This document shows, one piece after another, positions 11,720-22,641 of a stretch of 64,000 nucleotides of DNA. Each line of letters starts with the position of its first letter. Positions within the stretch are counted from its first letter, which is position 1. Source of the stretch: Angiostrongylus vasorum. Lineage: Eukaryota; Nematoda; Chromadorea; Rhabditida; Metastrongylidae. A program made the translations under genes and the position numbers. The stretch is from positions 2,413,936 through 2,477,935 of the forward strand of contig JADANN010000433.1 of the NCBI GenBank assembly GCA_018806985.1, given 5' to 3'. The notes under the pieces were generated by a model. It was not told the DNA's origin and ran no database searches. It was given only the letters and a program-made list of their open reading frames with translations.

Positions 11720-11970
11720 GTCAAAATCACAATGTTTTAACCTTTATTTACTGCCTACCATTTGCCAAAACATGGCTAAGGGAAACGCAAAGCAAAAAGC
11801 CTCGGTGGTTCAGTAGGTAACACGTGAGTAGCCGGAAAGGGTAATCGCATGCTCAAAGCTGCGCAATCGTTCGTGACTTTGCAAATCACCTAGTAGCAGT
11901 GTGGTCGTATTTCACATTATAAGCTGCCATGAAAAAAAAACGGTAGTCCGCAAATAAAAAGATCAACACT
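11720..11970 (+). repeat. SINE family B copy
   Basis: Head with GGTTCAGTAGGTAACACG as A box, followed by ccggaaagggtaatcgc, and a tail of ccgcaaataaaaagatcaac. Confidence 0.65.
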
Positions 11971-12027
11971 GTGATTTAGACATTCCTGGATGTTGAGCTA
12001 ACACGGAATTGATAAAGGGATTTATCC

Positions 12028-12063
12028 GGCTAACGTTTCGACATCTTCCTTTTTATCAGAGCT
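12028..12063 (-). ncRNA. hammerhead-like core (class 2)
   Basis: On the minus strand: AGCT, CTGATAA (mutated), a longer stem II ending GATGTC, GAAACGTT, AGCC. The stem III palindrome ACGT is intact. Confidence 0.5.
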
Positions 12064-12485
12064 GATGATCCGAGTTGAGTATTTATTCGTCTTCTCGATG
12101 TGGTGTCCTCGTCTTTGTGTCGAATAGAATCGTCCTCAGTGGGTCGTCTCTCGAATCAGGCAACCTCACCTGACAGCGCCTCCTTTATATAGCATGATTG
12201 TTGTTGATACGACTATCCGTTGATAATAATTTTTTTTCAACCGATGATCCGTCCTGCAGCAGTCGGTATTGTGCTACCAAACAGATAGCGATTAGGAAAT
12301 CAATATTTTTCAAACCGACCTTCATTTAACATCGGTAGTAGTGATCAATACCTTCTTGGATTGCTGGGCTAATGAGCCTGCCTCATTCGAATGGTGTCCA
12401 CCACTAATGAAGATCAGACTCGGTACGACGACGAAGAAGCCACATCGAGAAGAGGAACAAGCATGGACCATTGAGGCGGGTCATC

Positions 12486-12521
12486 GGCTCCGATAAGGAC
12501 GAAGATGTCAAAACATTAGCC
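12486..12521 (+). ncRNA. hammerhead-like core (class 2, degenerate)
   Basis: GGCT then CCGATAA, GACGAAGATGTC as stem II, AAAACATT and AGCC. Core positions are mutated, so it is probably inactive. Confidence 0.4.
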
Positions 12522-12582
12522 AAATAAATTTCTTCATCCACTTCGTGTTAGCTGAACAGTCTAAGAAGCTCCCAAGATCGAC

Positions 12583-12720
12583 TTTCTATTAACATCGGCA
12601 TTGGATTATAAATCTGTCGTTTTCTTTTTAGAGTAATCGCGAGGTTGACACATATAACACATACAACACAACGGTAGCTGACGTTTCGGCAGTATCGCCT
12701 TCTTCAGAGCCTGGAAGGGA
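12583..12720 (-). mobile_element. PLE 3' end fragment with complete tail
   Basis: On the minus strand it runs from the hammerhead through aacctcgcgattac to the terminal tail box, read on the plus strand as cgactttctattaacatcgg. It abuts the plus-oriented class-2 remnant at 12486, so two PLE tails converge here. Confidence 0.7.
12676..12712 (-). ncRNA. hammerhead ribozyme, class 1 (PLE-linked)
   Basis: AGGCT, CTGAAGA, GGCG/TGCC stem II with ATAC loop, GAAACGTC, AGCT. All conserved core positions are present. The ACGT palindrome replaces stem III. Confidence 0.75.
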
Positions 12721-12724
12721 ACAC

Positions 12725-13730
12725 TAATATGTAATTTACTAGGGCAAACGCTTCAACGACGCAAACAGAAAGATGAAAATCTGAACAATCATTTCACGAT
12801 CACCGGCTTCTCGAAAAATCCACTGTTTTTTTACCTGCTTTCCACCGAGGAAGAACAGAGGTTAAGAAGAGTTATTACTACCGTGGTTAAATGACGTTTG
12901 GTTTGAAAATTACTGCGGGTTAGAATTAACGTTTCGGGAAAACTGAAAACAAGTTCAACTTTTCGAAGTTTCTACGAAAAGAATGGTAGCTAGAAGCATA
13001 AATGTTACATTAGGGAACATCTTCCATGGTACTGGACGAAATTGCACTTGTTAATTTGGTTTCATGTTCGAATAATGAGTCTTTAACGAAAGAATTGGAA
13101 AAAAAATGTGTCATGGGTCCGAAGGCTCAAGTTTTCACCATGTTGGAATAACATAACATGTGCTTTGATTCTTGAGGGATCTTGAGACTTTAATGGTTTT
13201 TTATTTAATACGAGTTGAAATATATTGACCCAAGGCTGATAGCTACCGCTGTTTCACCAAAAAAAATGCATTGTGTCCAATGCGTATCGAGCACTATTTG
13301 TTAAATATTATCTATGAAGAGAACCTATAGCGAAAACCATTATGAACTTTTTTTCATGGCTGTTAATAAAGATGAGAAACTGTTTCCAAGACCTAGTGAA
13401 CATTGCTTGCATTTGAAAACCGAGACAATACGATTAATTAAAAAGTTGGATCCAAGTCGATTACCGTTCTTACGAAGGAAATCTCATTGTACAGGTGGGA
13501 AACGCACTTAGTCGTCTCTACGACGCTAAGAATGGTGTCGAATGCATGGCGCATCCCTCAAAGATTGGTTAAGTCGAAAGCTCTACACTTTATAAACATG
13601 CACAGAACTCAAAAATAAGCGAGTTCTTTGACGTAGTAGTGCCTTGATGTGCCAAGTGCAGACTTCAGTTTCCTTAACAAAAATCACAACGACATCAGAA
13701 ATCTCCACGAGGACAGAAGATATTTCTAGC
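12725..13730. other. unassigned, intergenic
   Basis: A 65-codon plus-strand frame (13314-13511) has no domain or convincing splice signals. A family A tail fragment is visible at about 13530-13590. Nothing else is supported. Confidence 0.4.
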
Positions 13731-13734
13731 ATTT

Positions 13735-13740
13735 TTTATT
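13735..13740 (-). terminator. polyadenylation signal of the proline-rich gene
   Basis: AATAAA on the minus strand, 72 nt downstream of the stop codon at 13813-13815. Confidence 0.5.
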
Positions 13741-13812
13741 CACGTAATAATAATGGTCAACGAACACAACGGCATGAACTCCAGAATTCCTTATTCAAAT
13801 TTTGTGCTTAAT

Positions 13813-15910
13813 CTAGAAAACAAATGCGTAACAATACATTTCAGTTCTGCTTTTCATGCAAAATTCAATTCCATCAGAAATTGCGATGTGAACATGATGT
13901 GGTGAGCAGAGAACGATCACATCCCTGCCATAGTGAGTCAGCAAGGAACGATGAATTCGATCCTGAGACTCTTCCAGTGACGACGTCATGCTCTGAAGGC
14001 GAAAGAAAGACCATTAGCTGTGTTTTCTCCTTGACAGGACGAAATTTAAACTCCCAGAAACAATGATGTCTCTCTAGGCTCACTAGCACTGGATTAGTTC
14101 CTTCATTTTGATGGCAAATTTGAAACGACTGTTGTTTCTTAACTTTAGCGCGTAAATAATTTAACGAACAGTGAAATGACAAGCGATAAAGCACTCGGCG
14201 TTGACCAGTCACTGGTCAACGCCATGAATTCGAATCAATTCATGAAAAGTAGAGGTGATTAAACACATATCTGACATACATAGTAACTTAATAGCCGAGA
14301 TGCACGAATTAACCTGGAGAATTCTTTTTTGCCCTGTTTATATCCCATACAAGACCAGCATCAATCTGCCTACAACGGAGCGATGGAAAGCTTGGCCAGG
14401 CCACGGCTCTGGATTCTCCTAGCGATGACTCACTCTGTATTGTAGGGTCCCTCTAACTATTGCGCTACACGAGCACTTTAAACAAGTTAAAGGCTTTATT
14501 GTTAAAATTGTACGTGGTAGTGGTAATGCTGTTTATAATATAGTGCACATGTATTAGTTCGGTGATGGAAATTTAAAAAAAATACCTAAATTGAGGGGGC
14601 AAAAATTAGAGGAAATACAACAGACGGCGATCAAGAAAAACTAATACTGAAGAGATTGCGCAGAATGAACAACGGTTGCCTAAGTTTGAAGTGATACCCT
14701 TAGTTTCTATAATGGAAAAATAACTCGTTCATTTCAGAGCAGTCCTTTCTCACAAGAAGAAAAACTGAAGTCTAGAAAGCGTTACAAATTAGGAAGAGTA
14801 AATTCACCTCACCTGTTGAATGATTTCTCCAATGGATTCATTAGTACATCCGGTCATCTGCTCATCACTTTCTGATTCCACCAGAGTTTCTCTAAACTAA
14901 AGAGATTTACGCAAAATCTTGAACGCCTAAGAGGTGAGAAAAGAAATCACTACAAACTTTGGGAACTGTCTCCTTTCTAGTTTAATTTCTGGTAACTTTT
15001 CAGCAAAGACACTGATGAGTCGGATTAGCTGTTCATAGTTTTCGAAATTCGAAATAGATTAGTTCACTCTGAGGCATAATTATTGATTAGAATGGTATGT
15101 TTGGATCAGCTTCTTTCTAGTGTAAAATGAAAACCACCCAAACTGTCTCAAAGGTTCATTAGCTGAATTCTCTTATGGAAACTCTGCCTTGATGATTTCC
15201 CACACTCATCGACTGGCCGTTAAACTAAATCAAAGTTCCAACTGTGGATCATCGACTAGAATCAATGCGGCTCTGAGGAAAACGAAGGCGCCGAAACGTT
15301 AGCCAAATAAACCTGCACGATTTTTACACGAACCTCGTGCGACCAATTAGAAAAATTATTGATCTTTATGTAGGTTTAATGGAAGTTGGTTTTTAAGATA
15401 CAAATGAATGTTTCTTCCTATTATATAGTATGACAATGACCTCCAACAAAATGATTTTTCAGTCTCACTGAAGCCTTCAATTGGAGCTGCCTACAAAAAT
15501 TAACGCATACCGACGGATCCTTTGTCTATATGGCTGCCTTAATGGATAAGGCGGTGGTGGAGGTGGTGGTGGTGGATAGCCACGAGAGTAGGGAGATGGT
15601 CTGAATGGTTGTTCTTCATCCCTGTACGTTGGACGTGGAAGTGGTGCCGGTTCTGAAGCTTCAGCTACAGAAACACTGGTTGCAGATGCTGTCGCAGCCG
15701 CTGCGCAAGGTGGAGGAGCACAAATGCATTGCGGGTATCGAGGACCAAGACCGTTGAGAAGATCGAAAAGAATCGGAGTAACCACAACCGCGTGTAGCAG
15801 AGCAATGAACTGAAAGTAATAACGTATTGTTTGAAGAAATCAGGCTAAAGCAACTATTTTGCTACCACATTGGAAGAAAAGACTCTCTTTGTTCTTAAGT
15901 ATTTCTCCAT
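13813..15910 (-). CDS. membrane-anchored proline-rich protein, four exons, family unknown
   Basis: The exon chain is 15910-15866 (ATG start), 15809-15511, 14891-14813 and 13992-13813 (TAG stop). Predicted length is about 200 residues. Every junction is in phase (0, 2, 0), with donors GTAGCA, GTATGC and GTGAGG and acceptors TTTCAG, TTTAG and CTTCAG. Intron 1 is only 56 nt, typical of nematodes. After a basic N-terminus comes a hydrophobic stretch FIALLHAVVVTPILFDLLNG (anchor or signal). Next are CICAPPPC, an alanine-rich run, a proline run followed by YPLRQPYRQRI, an acidic exon (ETLVESESDEQ), and a final exon with YGRDVIVLCSPHHVHIAI. No known family is recognised. Intron 2 holds a hammerhead remnant and intron 3 a family A SINE. 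The first exon's donor is the least certain part. Confidence 0.6.
14195..14478 (-). repeat. SINE family A copy in intron 3 of the proline-rich gene
   Basis: The head complement (aactattgcgctacacgagc) is at the high end and the tail at the low end. Its tail contains a local palindrome, ttgaccagtcactggtcaac, at about 14203-14222. Confidence 0.7.
15269..15304 (+). ncRNA. hammerhead-like core (class 2) in intron 2
   Basis: GGCT, CTGAGGA, a diverged stem II ending GGCGCC, GAAACGTT, AGCC. It lies antisense to the proline-rich gene's transcript. Confidence 0.5.
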
Positions 15911-15944
15911 GAACTAACTTTTTGAAAAAAAAGGATTAAGCTCG

Positions 15945-16205
15945 TGGCACTGATCAATCCCTGAAGGATGCACCATGCGTTCGACTTCATTAAACATCGT
16001 TGAAGGTGAGTGAATGTACATCTGACCTTTAAAATTACTCGCAGTGGCCTACCGATCTATTGAGCCAGCTCTGCTATCCCCCCAGATAAGTGTGGTACCA
16101 ATTTGCCGATCCCAGAGGGATGGAAGGCTTGGCGAGCCATGGGCGTGAGGGTCGACCTTATGTGTGTTGCATGGCTCTTCCCACCACTGCACCACACGCG
16201 CCCTA
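15945..16205 (-). repeat. SINE family A copy upstream of the proline-rich gene
   Basis: Full-length. The tail ends 35 nt upstream of the proposed start codon at 15910, in the same orientation as the gene. The head complement is caccactgcaccacacgcgcc. Confidence 0.8.
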
Positions 16206-16209
16206 GAAG

Positions 16210-17435
16210 CCCCTAGAATACGAAGAGGCTAACTTTAGGCGAAGAAAAGCTTACCAAGGAATAGCAGACCGCTGACATGAGTTGTCGCCGAGTGCGTTGG
16301 CAAAGCAGAAAGCACTGATCAACGTGTTAATATATAAACACTTTGCCTGTTATTGTTGTTGTATGAACTACATCATTTGGCGAAAGGCGCTACACATACT
16401 TCGTAGAGTAGACCTACAGGGTTTGTTCGAAGCTTTGTTCAATAGGGAATGGTGCAACTGTAGTAGATATTGTAAATAATACTTTTAAACACTAGATCAG
16501 TTGAAATATGAGCAAATCTCGGAACCACTGGTGGGCTTCGAACTCGCGATTACGCCATCATGACGTTTATCGTTGTTATAATAGTAGTTAGTGAAATTTT
16601 TATTCAATGCATGCCACGCTTCCCGCCCCTACTGTTACGAAAGAAATTGCGTTTGTAACTAGATGAAACTATTTGAAAACCATGTTGTCAGACTCTAAAC
16701 ACAAGGTTTATTCGCACTGTTAACAATTTTTACCAAAGAATAAGATCAGACTTCGTTTTAACAATGTTTAACCAACGTTTTAGAACGCCATATTAACACT
16801 TTTTCCCTTTACCACCTGTTTTACGCTAAAGTAAATCTAAAGCTTTCCCTCGTACGATCGATTAGCACAACTTTCATGGAAGTATAGTCTAATAAGAAAA
16901 AAGAAATCTGCACATTCATAAACAACAAAACCATTAGGTCTTAATTGGCAAAACCTGCTTCCTAAACCACTTAAGTAGTTGTTTATGTCATGAAGGTTAC
17001 AACGGTAACCAGTGTGTGATAATTCGCTCTCTTGTACGTTCTTCAAAGACGGGGAAACAAACAAAGAAGGAAGCAACCAGAATCACCCGAAATCGTGATG
17101 ATGTAAAGCATGACCTTCATTATAATGCGAGCATTTTCATTTTTAATATGATCGCGGCCGAGATGGTTTTACGAGAAGCAATGAGAATTCCTTGTTCACT
17201 AAGCCAGTGAAAAAGTTGAAACACTTATGGATAGAATTATATCGTTTTAAGCGTATATGTATGCTTTTATGAAATACTGTTCATCCTCTAATTCAGCTGG
17301 AAGAGAAGAAACCAAAGAATTGGAATCGGATATCAATTACAAAAAGTGTTTCTCATGCGTGGCAAATTAAAACACCAATACTGTGAAACACCATTATGCC
17401 CTGGAATATTACTTCTTCAGTTTCATCTGGGTATA
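16210..17435. other. unassigned
   Basis: Only short frames (for example 16282-16479 plus and 17016-17210 plus) without motifs or splice support. A possible family B head remnant is at about 16490-16560. Confidence 0.35.
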
Positions 17436-17439
17436 TTCC

Positions 17440-17830
17440 TTGATCATGGGGCGGGTAGCACAGCGGTAGTGATGTCCGCCATCACGAGCATGGTGCTAGT
17501 TCGATTCCACTCCCGGCCAACCAAGCCTCTCACCCCTCTGAGGTCGGGAAATTGGTACCGGACTTGTCTGGGAAAAATCACTCTCTGCGATCGGAATGGG
17601 AACGCTCCAGCCCTGCTATCTCAGGACTCGAGGGAGAATTGCTCGACCAGCATTCTATGACATTCAAGACGAAATGAAAATCCCTCAAGCAGCAACCAAG
17701 GCCACACGTAAATGTTGGAATATCTCCGAATATCTCCGTGGATAATCGAAGCGAGGAAACGAATCGAATGTGAGAAGTGCTTGGATCCACATGGTAGACG
17801 TGACGCCGGGCCAAATAAAATAAAATAAAT
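17440..17830 (+). repeat. SINE family C, reference copy
   Basis: tRNA-like head with A box GGGTAGCACAGCGGTAGTG and B box AGTTCGATTCC. The body is ccggacttgtctgggaaaaa and later ggccacacgtaaatgttgg, and the end is AT-rich with TAAAATAAAAT repeats. Other copies share these blocks. Confidence 0.75.
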
Positions 17831-18239
17831 GAAAAAAATATTCTTTGTTCTCCAGGAAATGAAAGTGCTATCGTAGTAGAATGGGGAAGTAGTGCCTCTT
17901 TGGAAAAGATCTTTGTAATCCATCGATCTTTCATCACAGTCGATGCATAACGCCGAACTTTTAAACTTCATGAGTGTTGACTGTGATGGCCCTTAATTTC
18001 ATCTCGGCTACGGAGTTTCTGGCATTTTGGCAAAAATTATAGTTTTTTTTGATAACTAGAAGACTAGTGTTGAAGATATGGAAGGACTGTAAAACAGATT
18101 TTCCTCTCATGCTTTAAGAAGACTCTTAAGTTAGCGATTGGGTAGAAAAAGTGTAGCATGAAAGCCTAGTGCAGAAGAATAAGTAAACAAAAAAATGAAC
18201 AATAAACAATAAACAAAATTATCGGACAAAAAAGTAAAC
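17831..18239. other. unassigned
   Basis: No gene-like feature; an AATAAACAAAAA-rich stretch precedes the PLE twin. Confidence 0.4.
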
Positions 18240-18252
18240 AATAAACAAAAAT

Positions 18253-18468
18253 CCCACGTCCAACTTTCTATTAACCTCAGCATTGATCAAGTAATTCTTC
18301 ACATTACGCTTCCATGTGAATCCTGTGCGGTTGGTCTCCACGCGACATACTCAGTGGAAGACTCATAGAAAGCGGCTCTGAGGAAGGCGAACTCCGCGGT
18401 AACGTCAGCTTGTTCGTGAATAAAGAATAAAAATTAACAGCTCGTGTTTGCTCAACAAGAATACGAAG
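18253..18468. mobile_element. small head-to-head PLE twin
   Basis: The left arm (18253-18300, minus) is only the terminal tail box. The right arm (18301-18468, plus) is a PLE 3' end with a hammerhead, truncated before the tail box. Near-identical direct repeats flank it: aataaacaaaaat at 18240-18252 and aataaacgaaaaat at 18469-18482. Confidence 0.75.
18374..18410 (+). ncRNA. hammerhead-like core (class 1, mutated)
   Basis: GGCT, CTGAGGA and GGCG are intact, but stem II and GAAA are damaged (GGTAACGTC). Probably inactive. Confidence 0.45.
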
Positions 18469-18594
18469 AATAAACGAAAAATAAAGTTACTGAGGAAAAA
18501 AGCGCATTGAATGCAACGCATTTAGTCCACTTTACACTATTCCTCCCACATCAATGCATTTCGAGAGATATTTGTTAATAATGTTTATTGAAGG

Positions 18595-18870
18595 GGCACG
18601 TGTGGCACAGTGGTCGGATGCGCCCTGCAACACGCACGTAGAATGGATCTCCGCGGCCATGGCTCACCAAGCCCTCCATCCTTCCGGGGTCGACGTATTG
18701 GTACCAGACTTGTCTGGGAAGATAGCAGCCCTAGCTGGATACATCGGTGGGTCACCGCGAGTTACTGTAAAGGCCAGATATGCATTCAATCACCTCCAAA
18801 CGAAGCATAATGAAGTCGAATGTATGGTGCATCCCCCAGGGATTGATCAACGCAAAGAGCTTCATCCTTA
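18595..18870 (+). repeat. SINE family A copy
   Basis: Head GTGGCACAGTGGTCGGATGCG, then the middle block accagacttgtctgggaagat, and the tail tccccagggattgatcaacg. The 105-codon open frame across it is not a gene. Confidence 0.85.
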
Positions 18871-19115
18871 ATCTTTACATGAATTCTATCACCTTGATCC
18901 ACCTGTGTCCTAGGAAGCTTGATCCTTTTATTAATGTTTACTGCGAGCAGAAAGATGTTGGTTTTACATTGAAAGCGGCCACCATTGGTCAAAACTACCT
19001 TAACATCTTTCACTTTGCAGACATGGTGTGACACGTCTTTCTAAAAACTGGTAGATTTTTCCACTGAAATTAGATCACTGCTGTTTTTGCAAATAGGATG
19101 GTGTCGCACTTGCAG

Positions 19116-19329
19116 TTCTCCACTACTTCCAAGTGTTATGCGTCCGTTATGAACAGCATCAACAGAGAACAAGGGGGTCATCTCCAGTCACCATAGCTAA
19201 GGAGTGGTTGCCGCACTATGATAATGTGCTCGTATTCTTTCGAGAACTCAATCTTTACTTCGTAATGACAACTACAGTGAAAGAAAACCTTAATTCAAAC
19301 GAAGGAATAAAGATTCGAAAGGTTATGCG
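19116..19329 (+). CDS. possible internal exon, DEG/ENaC-like
   Basis: An acceptor CACTTGCAG (ends 19115) and donor CG|GTAAGA (19330) bound a 214-nt open frame. It includes SSPVTIAKEWLPHYDNVLVF followed by FRELNLYFVM. In DEG/ENaC sodium channels a tryptophan-containing loop is followed by N-x(2-3)-V-x-(I/V)-(Y/F)-(F/Y)-x-E-L-N just before the second membrane helix. The resemblance is short and no helix exon was found, so this may be chance or a pseudogene remnant. Confidence 0.3.
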
Positions 19330-19556
19330 GTAAGATTTCTTCAAAAAAAAGATGTAGAAGAGTGATATGGGTTTGCCTCGACGATACGATGGCATCAGGC
19401 ACGAATTCACTTTGTGCTGCATTTTCATTGAATGATGATGAAGGTCTCTCACGGAAGCGTCAATGACCGTTCTTATAGTGGGCTTTCCTGGAAACTGCAG
19501 AAATCATTTTAATAACATCTATATTTACGAATTGAAAACGCGTTTCTAGTTCTCAG

Positions 19557-19627
19557 GATATTTTAGACTCCAAACTGTCATTCACAGCTGAATGTAAAGA
19601 TGACACCTGGGAATTCCGTAAACGGAG
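19557..19627 (+). CDS. possible small exon
   Basis: Acceptor TTCTCAG, a 71-nt open frame (DILDSKLSFTAECKDDTWEF, then RKR) and donor AG|GTACGC. Its phase does not join directly to the 19116-19329 exon, so any link needs an unseen exon. Confidence 0.25.
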
Positions 19628-19844
19628 GTACGCTCAATCTTTGAAGCTTCTGAAGTTTTGACATGGCCTTTAAAATGATCAAACAGCTGAGCAGCGCAAG
19701 TTACAAAAAACCCGGATCATTCAAAGATAAATGAAGATATTTTTTAAGCCATTGTCACCATCTGTAATCTCACCATTCGTTAAATGACTTAAATAGGCAG
19801 CAGTGTTTCTTTGGCTCTTAAAAAGTTGGAAGACATTAATTTTT

Positions 19845-20085
19845 TGAATTGGCCCGCGTCCGGGAAAACGCTCTAGACTGACTATCTCAGGACTTCAGGT
19901 GGAGTCGACTCGACCAGCATTCCACGACATCCCTAACTGACATCAAAATCCTCAAGCAAGAGCCGAAGCCACGCGTAAAAGTTGGAAGACCTTCGTGGAT
20001 GGTGGAGCGAGGAAGCGAATAGAATGTGAGAAGTACTGCAAACCGCAGAGTAGACGTGGAGACAGGTCCTATAAAACAAGGAAAA
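19845..20085 (+). repeat. SINE family C, 3' portion
   Basis: Shares gactatctcaggacttc, accagcattccacgacat and gcgaatagaatgtgagaagt with the reference copy at 17440. Confidence 0.7.
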
Positions 20086-20328
20086 AATAAGGAGAATTTT
20101 TCTTATGACGAAATTTGGTATCTATTTTGGAAGGGAGGAAAAGCAATGAATGTTTTTTGCAATTATCGAATTTAAGAACAGGTAACTATTTATTCCCAAC
20201 ATCATTGCCATAGATTACTTTTTATTTTACTTCGAGAGATGGTCCACTGAGAAAGACACAACTTGGCACGAAGGTGAAAACGCCACATCGAAACGAAGAA
20301 GAACCGTGGACTATCGACTCGGATCGTC

Positions 20329-20365
20329 GACTCTGACGGAGACAAAGACTTCTCGAAATGTTAGC
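20329..20365 (+). ncRNA. hammerhead-like core (class 2, degenerate)
   Basis: GACT, CTGACGG, diverged stem II, GAAATGTT, AGCC. It lies immediately upstream of the PLE body that starts near 20380. Confidence 0.4.
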
Positions 20366-20379
20366 CGAATAAAAAATTA

Positions 20380-22070
20380 AGTTATTCTTAGTTAGTTGGA
20401 TATTAGAATAACAGAGGAGCATCTCAATGATGTTTCTCTCTACCGAACGTCCTCTGAAAAGGAATATAGAAGCCAATAGCGAAAATTAAATGAACAATGG
20501 GTCTACACGGCAAGGGTAGCGCGTTTAGAGCCTTCAGTAAATTCTCTACTTAAAAAACGAACACCCAATTTGCCCTGTCCTTTACTTGCTTATTGAAACA
20601 CATAGGCTTATTTCAACTGATGATTTTACGTCAACGAACCGATCATCATCTAAAGTTAGACCTGTCACCAGTTGTATAGGCGGGCCAACGGATAGAATAA
20701 CGTGGTTCCTAAACCTTATCCTGACCCAGTTGTTAAAATTCATTCCAACCCATCTACACAACACCAAAATATTTCTAGACCACCTGCGGTGCGCGCAACC
20801 AAACAGCACGCATGTAATGGAGTCACTCGATAGTAATTCACTTTATACCAACGTGTCGAATGACTCCACAATGCAAGCCATTCCCCAGTTGCCCGTGGAG
20901 CACGAAAAGAAAATAAAAATGTACGGTTTGTCGATTGTGTAACTAATGACTCTCTTAAAGCAGTGTCTTAGTTGTTCAATCTTTAGGTGGTTTGGAAAAT
21001 ATTTTGAACAAATTAGATGGTTGGCCATGGGGCAGCGCTTAGCATCAAGCCCTGCCGTTGCTTTCATGACTAATATGGAAGCTCCAGTTCTCGATCGTCG
21101 ACCCTTACTCTACTGTCGATACATAAACGACTGCTTCATTGTCTGTTCCACACAAGAACAGATGGATGAGTGCTTTGAATTGTTAAACCGACAGTCAGAG
21201 TATATAAAATTTACAAGAGAAAAAACCATCCAAGAACTGGCTTTCATTCTTAAACATCCAAATAAAGCTCTCAGAAAGTGGCTATATAACAAAATGGTAT
21301 CGTAAGCCAAGTAGTAAAAAATATACCAATTCCCTACCTCTCCTCTCATCCTTCACAAATGAAAGAAGCACTTATCAAAAACACGTGCTGTACGGCAAAA
21401 AATGTGTGCACAGGAGAAGCGGAAAGGAAGGAGTCGCAAAACCTGGCACGAAAAATAGCCATTTCAAATGGCTATGAAGTAGAAACCACTCGGGTTGGAC
21501 AAAACCGAAGGGTAGTTCCCGAAAATGTTGTTTCGGGCGTAAGTAAGATCCCTTTTAAGCTACCCTTCATATCAAATGAAGTAAGTTGCTCCATTAAGAG
21601 ATGCTTAAGAAAAAAGTGGTCTTGAAAATTATATAACGATTATTGACATCCCACCGAATACCCTACGCCGTTAGTTAGTTCGCAACCGTCTCTATGATCG
21701 TTTGTGCAGCTCAAAAAAACTGTATGATCTGTCTTAACGGGGGAGAGACGGGGATTGCATGAGTTCAGATATAATATGCTTGATCTCATGTAACGCATCC
21801 GGTGAGGAATGTATTGGGGGAAACGGGTAGACCACTCTGTGTCCACATAAAAGAACATCTAGACGGGAAGGTTAAAATTCGTCGTAACACTCCTCCTGGT
21901 ACGTATAGGGCACAGAAGCACAATGGCGATGATTTTGAAGTGAATGTGCGGATCCTAGCGCAGGAACTAAAAAACATCAACACGCAAAACTCGTGAAGCG
22001 TTTTGGATAAATTTCAAAAATCCAAAGATGAACCGGAAAGACGAATGCCTCACTATTACACGTGCAAAAA
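20380..22070 (+). mobile_element. Penelope-like element body (RT, linker, GIY-YIG)
   Basis: The RT region (20586-21305) includes SSSKVRPVTSCIGG, VMESLDSNSLYTN, FRWFGKYFEQIRWLAMGQRL and the active-site region LLYCRYINDCFIV. The linker (21359-21625) carries NLARKIAISNGYEVETTR. The nuclease (about 21730-21990) carries GETGRPLCVHIKEHLDGK. The coding sequence is broken by stops and frameshifts (frames 3, 2, then 1). The 3' end stops shortly after FKNPKMNRKDECLTITR, without a hammerhead or tail. PLEs normally encode one RT-GIY-YIG protein of roughly 700-800 residues, so this copy is inactive. Confidence 0.9.
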
Positions 22071-22400
22071 AAATATCTCATTGAAAATTCCCGTTCCTGG
22101 TTTTCGAAGTTCATTCTTTCGTAGGTATAACATTATGGCTCTGACTAGCAGTAAATATAACAGATGAAACAACATTTTCGTCATCAATGTTGTTCTACCA
22201 TCGGACAATGTTACTTTTGCTCTTTATTTTCGTTGCGACAGATGATTTTCAAACCTGCCGCCTCTGCAGCCATCGGAAAGTAGCCGAACAACTCATTCTC
22301 AAAACATATTGCACACACACTAGGTGTGCCTTTCACTGCCCTATCCAATGACATAACTTGCTAAGCATTGATGACGTTATATTTCTACCTGCGTATTATA
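22071..22400. other. unassigned
   Basis: Possible 3' end of the membrane-protein gene to the right: minus-strand CTGCAG, a short open stretch with a stop and an AAAATAAAG near 22230-22270. The acceptor is poor and this is not called as an exon. Confidence 0.25.
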
Positions 22401-22404
22401 GGGA

Positions 22405-22495
22405 AGGAGGCCCTCATTTGCTTCCAGCCGGGATTGAACCAAAAACCACGTGTGCATTACACCGCACCTCTAACCACTGCGCTATGTGCGGTGGC
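22405..22495 (-). repeat. SINE family A-like head
   Basis: On the minus strand ATAGCGCAGTGGTTAGAGG and GGTTCAATCCCGG are good A and B boxes. The body and tail are missing. Confidence 0.6.
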
Positions 22496-22641
22496 ATGAA
22501 AAGGACACAGAGGTTTTGCAGATAACAAGTAAAATGCTTAGAATTGGATGACAAACACCTTTTCATCAGCAAAAAAGAAAAAAAGAGATCTAGGAAAGCC
22601 TCTTCTAATGTGAAAATAGGTAACGTGCAAAAGTAACTGAC

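Noticed and set aside
13843..13899. Plus-strand exon-like segment FCFSCKIQFHQKLRCEHDV resembling an IBR zinc finger
   Set aside because: It overlaps, on the opposite strand, the terminal exon of the proline-rich gene, which joins its neighbours in phase and is followed by a polyadenylation signal. No other zinc-finger exon was found on the plus strand.
15477..15510. Reading straight through to the TGA at 15477 as the end of the proline-rich protein
   Set aside because: A GTATGC donor just before it joins in phase to the exon at 14891, and onward to a terminal exon with a polyadenylation signal. The read-through form remains possible as an alternative end.
18554..18871. 105-codon open frame
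   Set aside because: It follows the family A SINE exactly and recurs in other copies with different frames.
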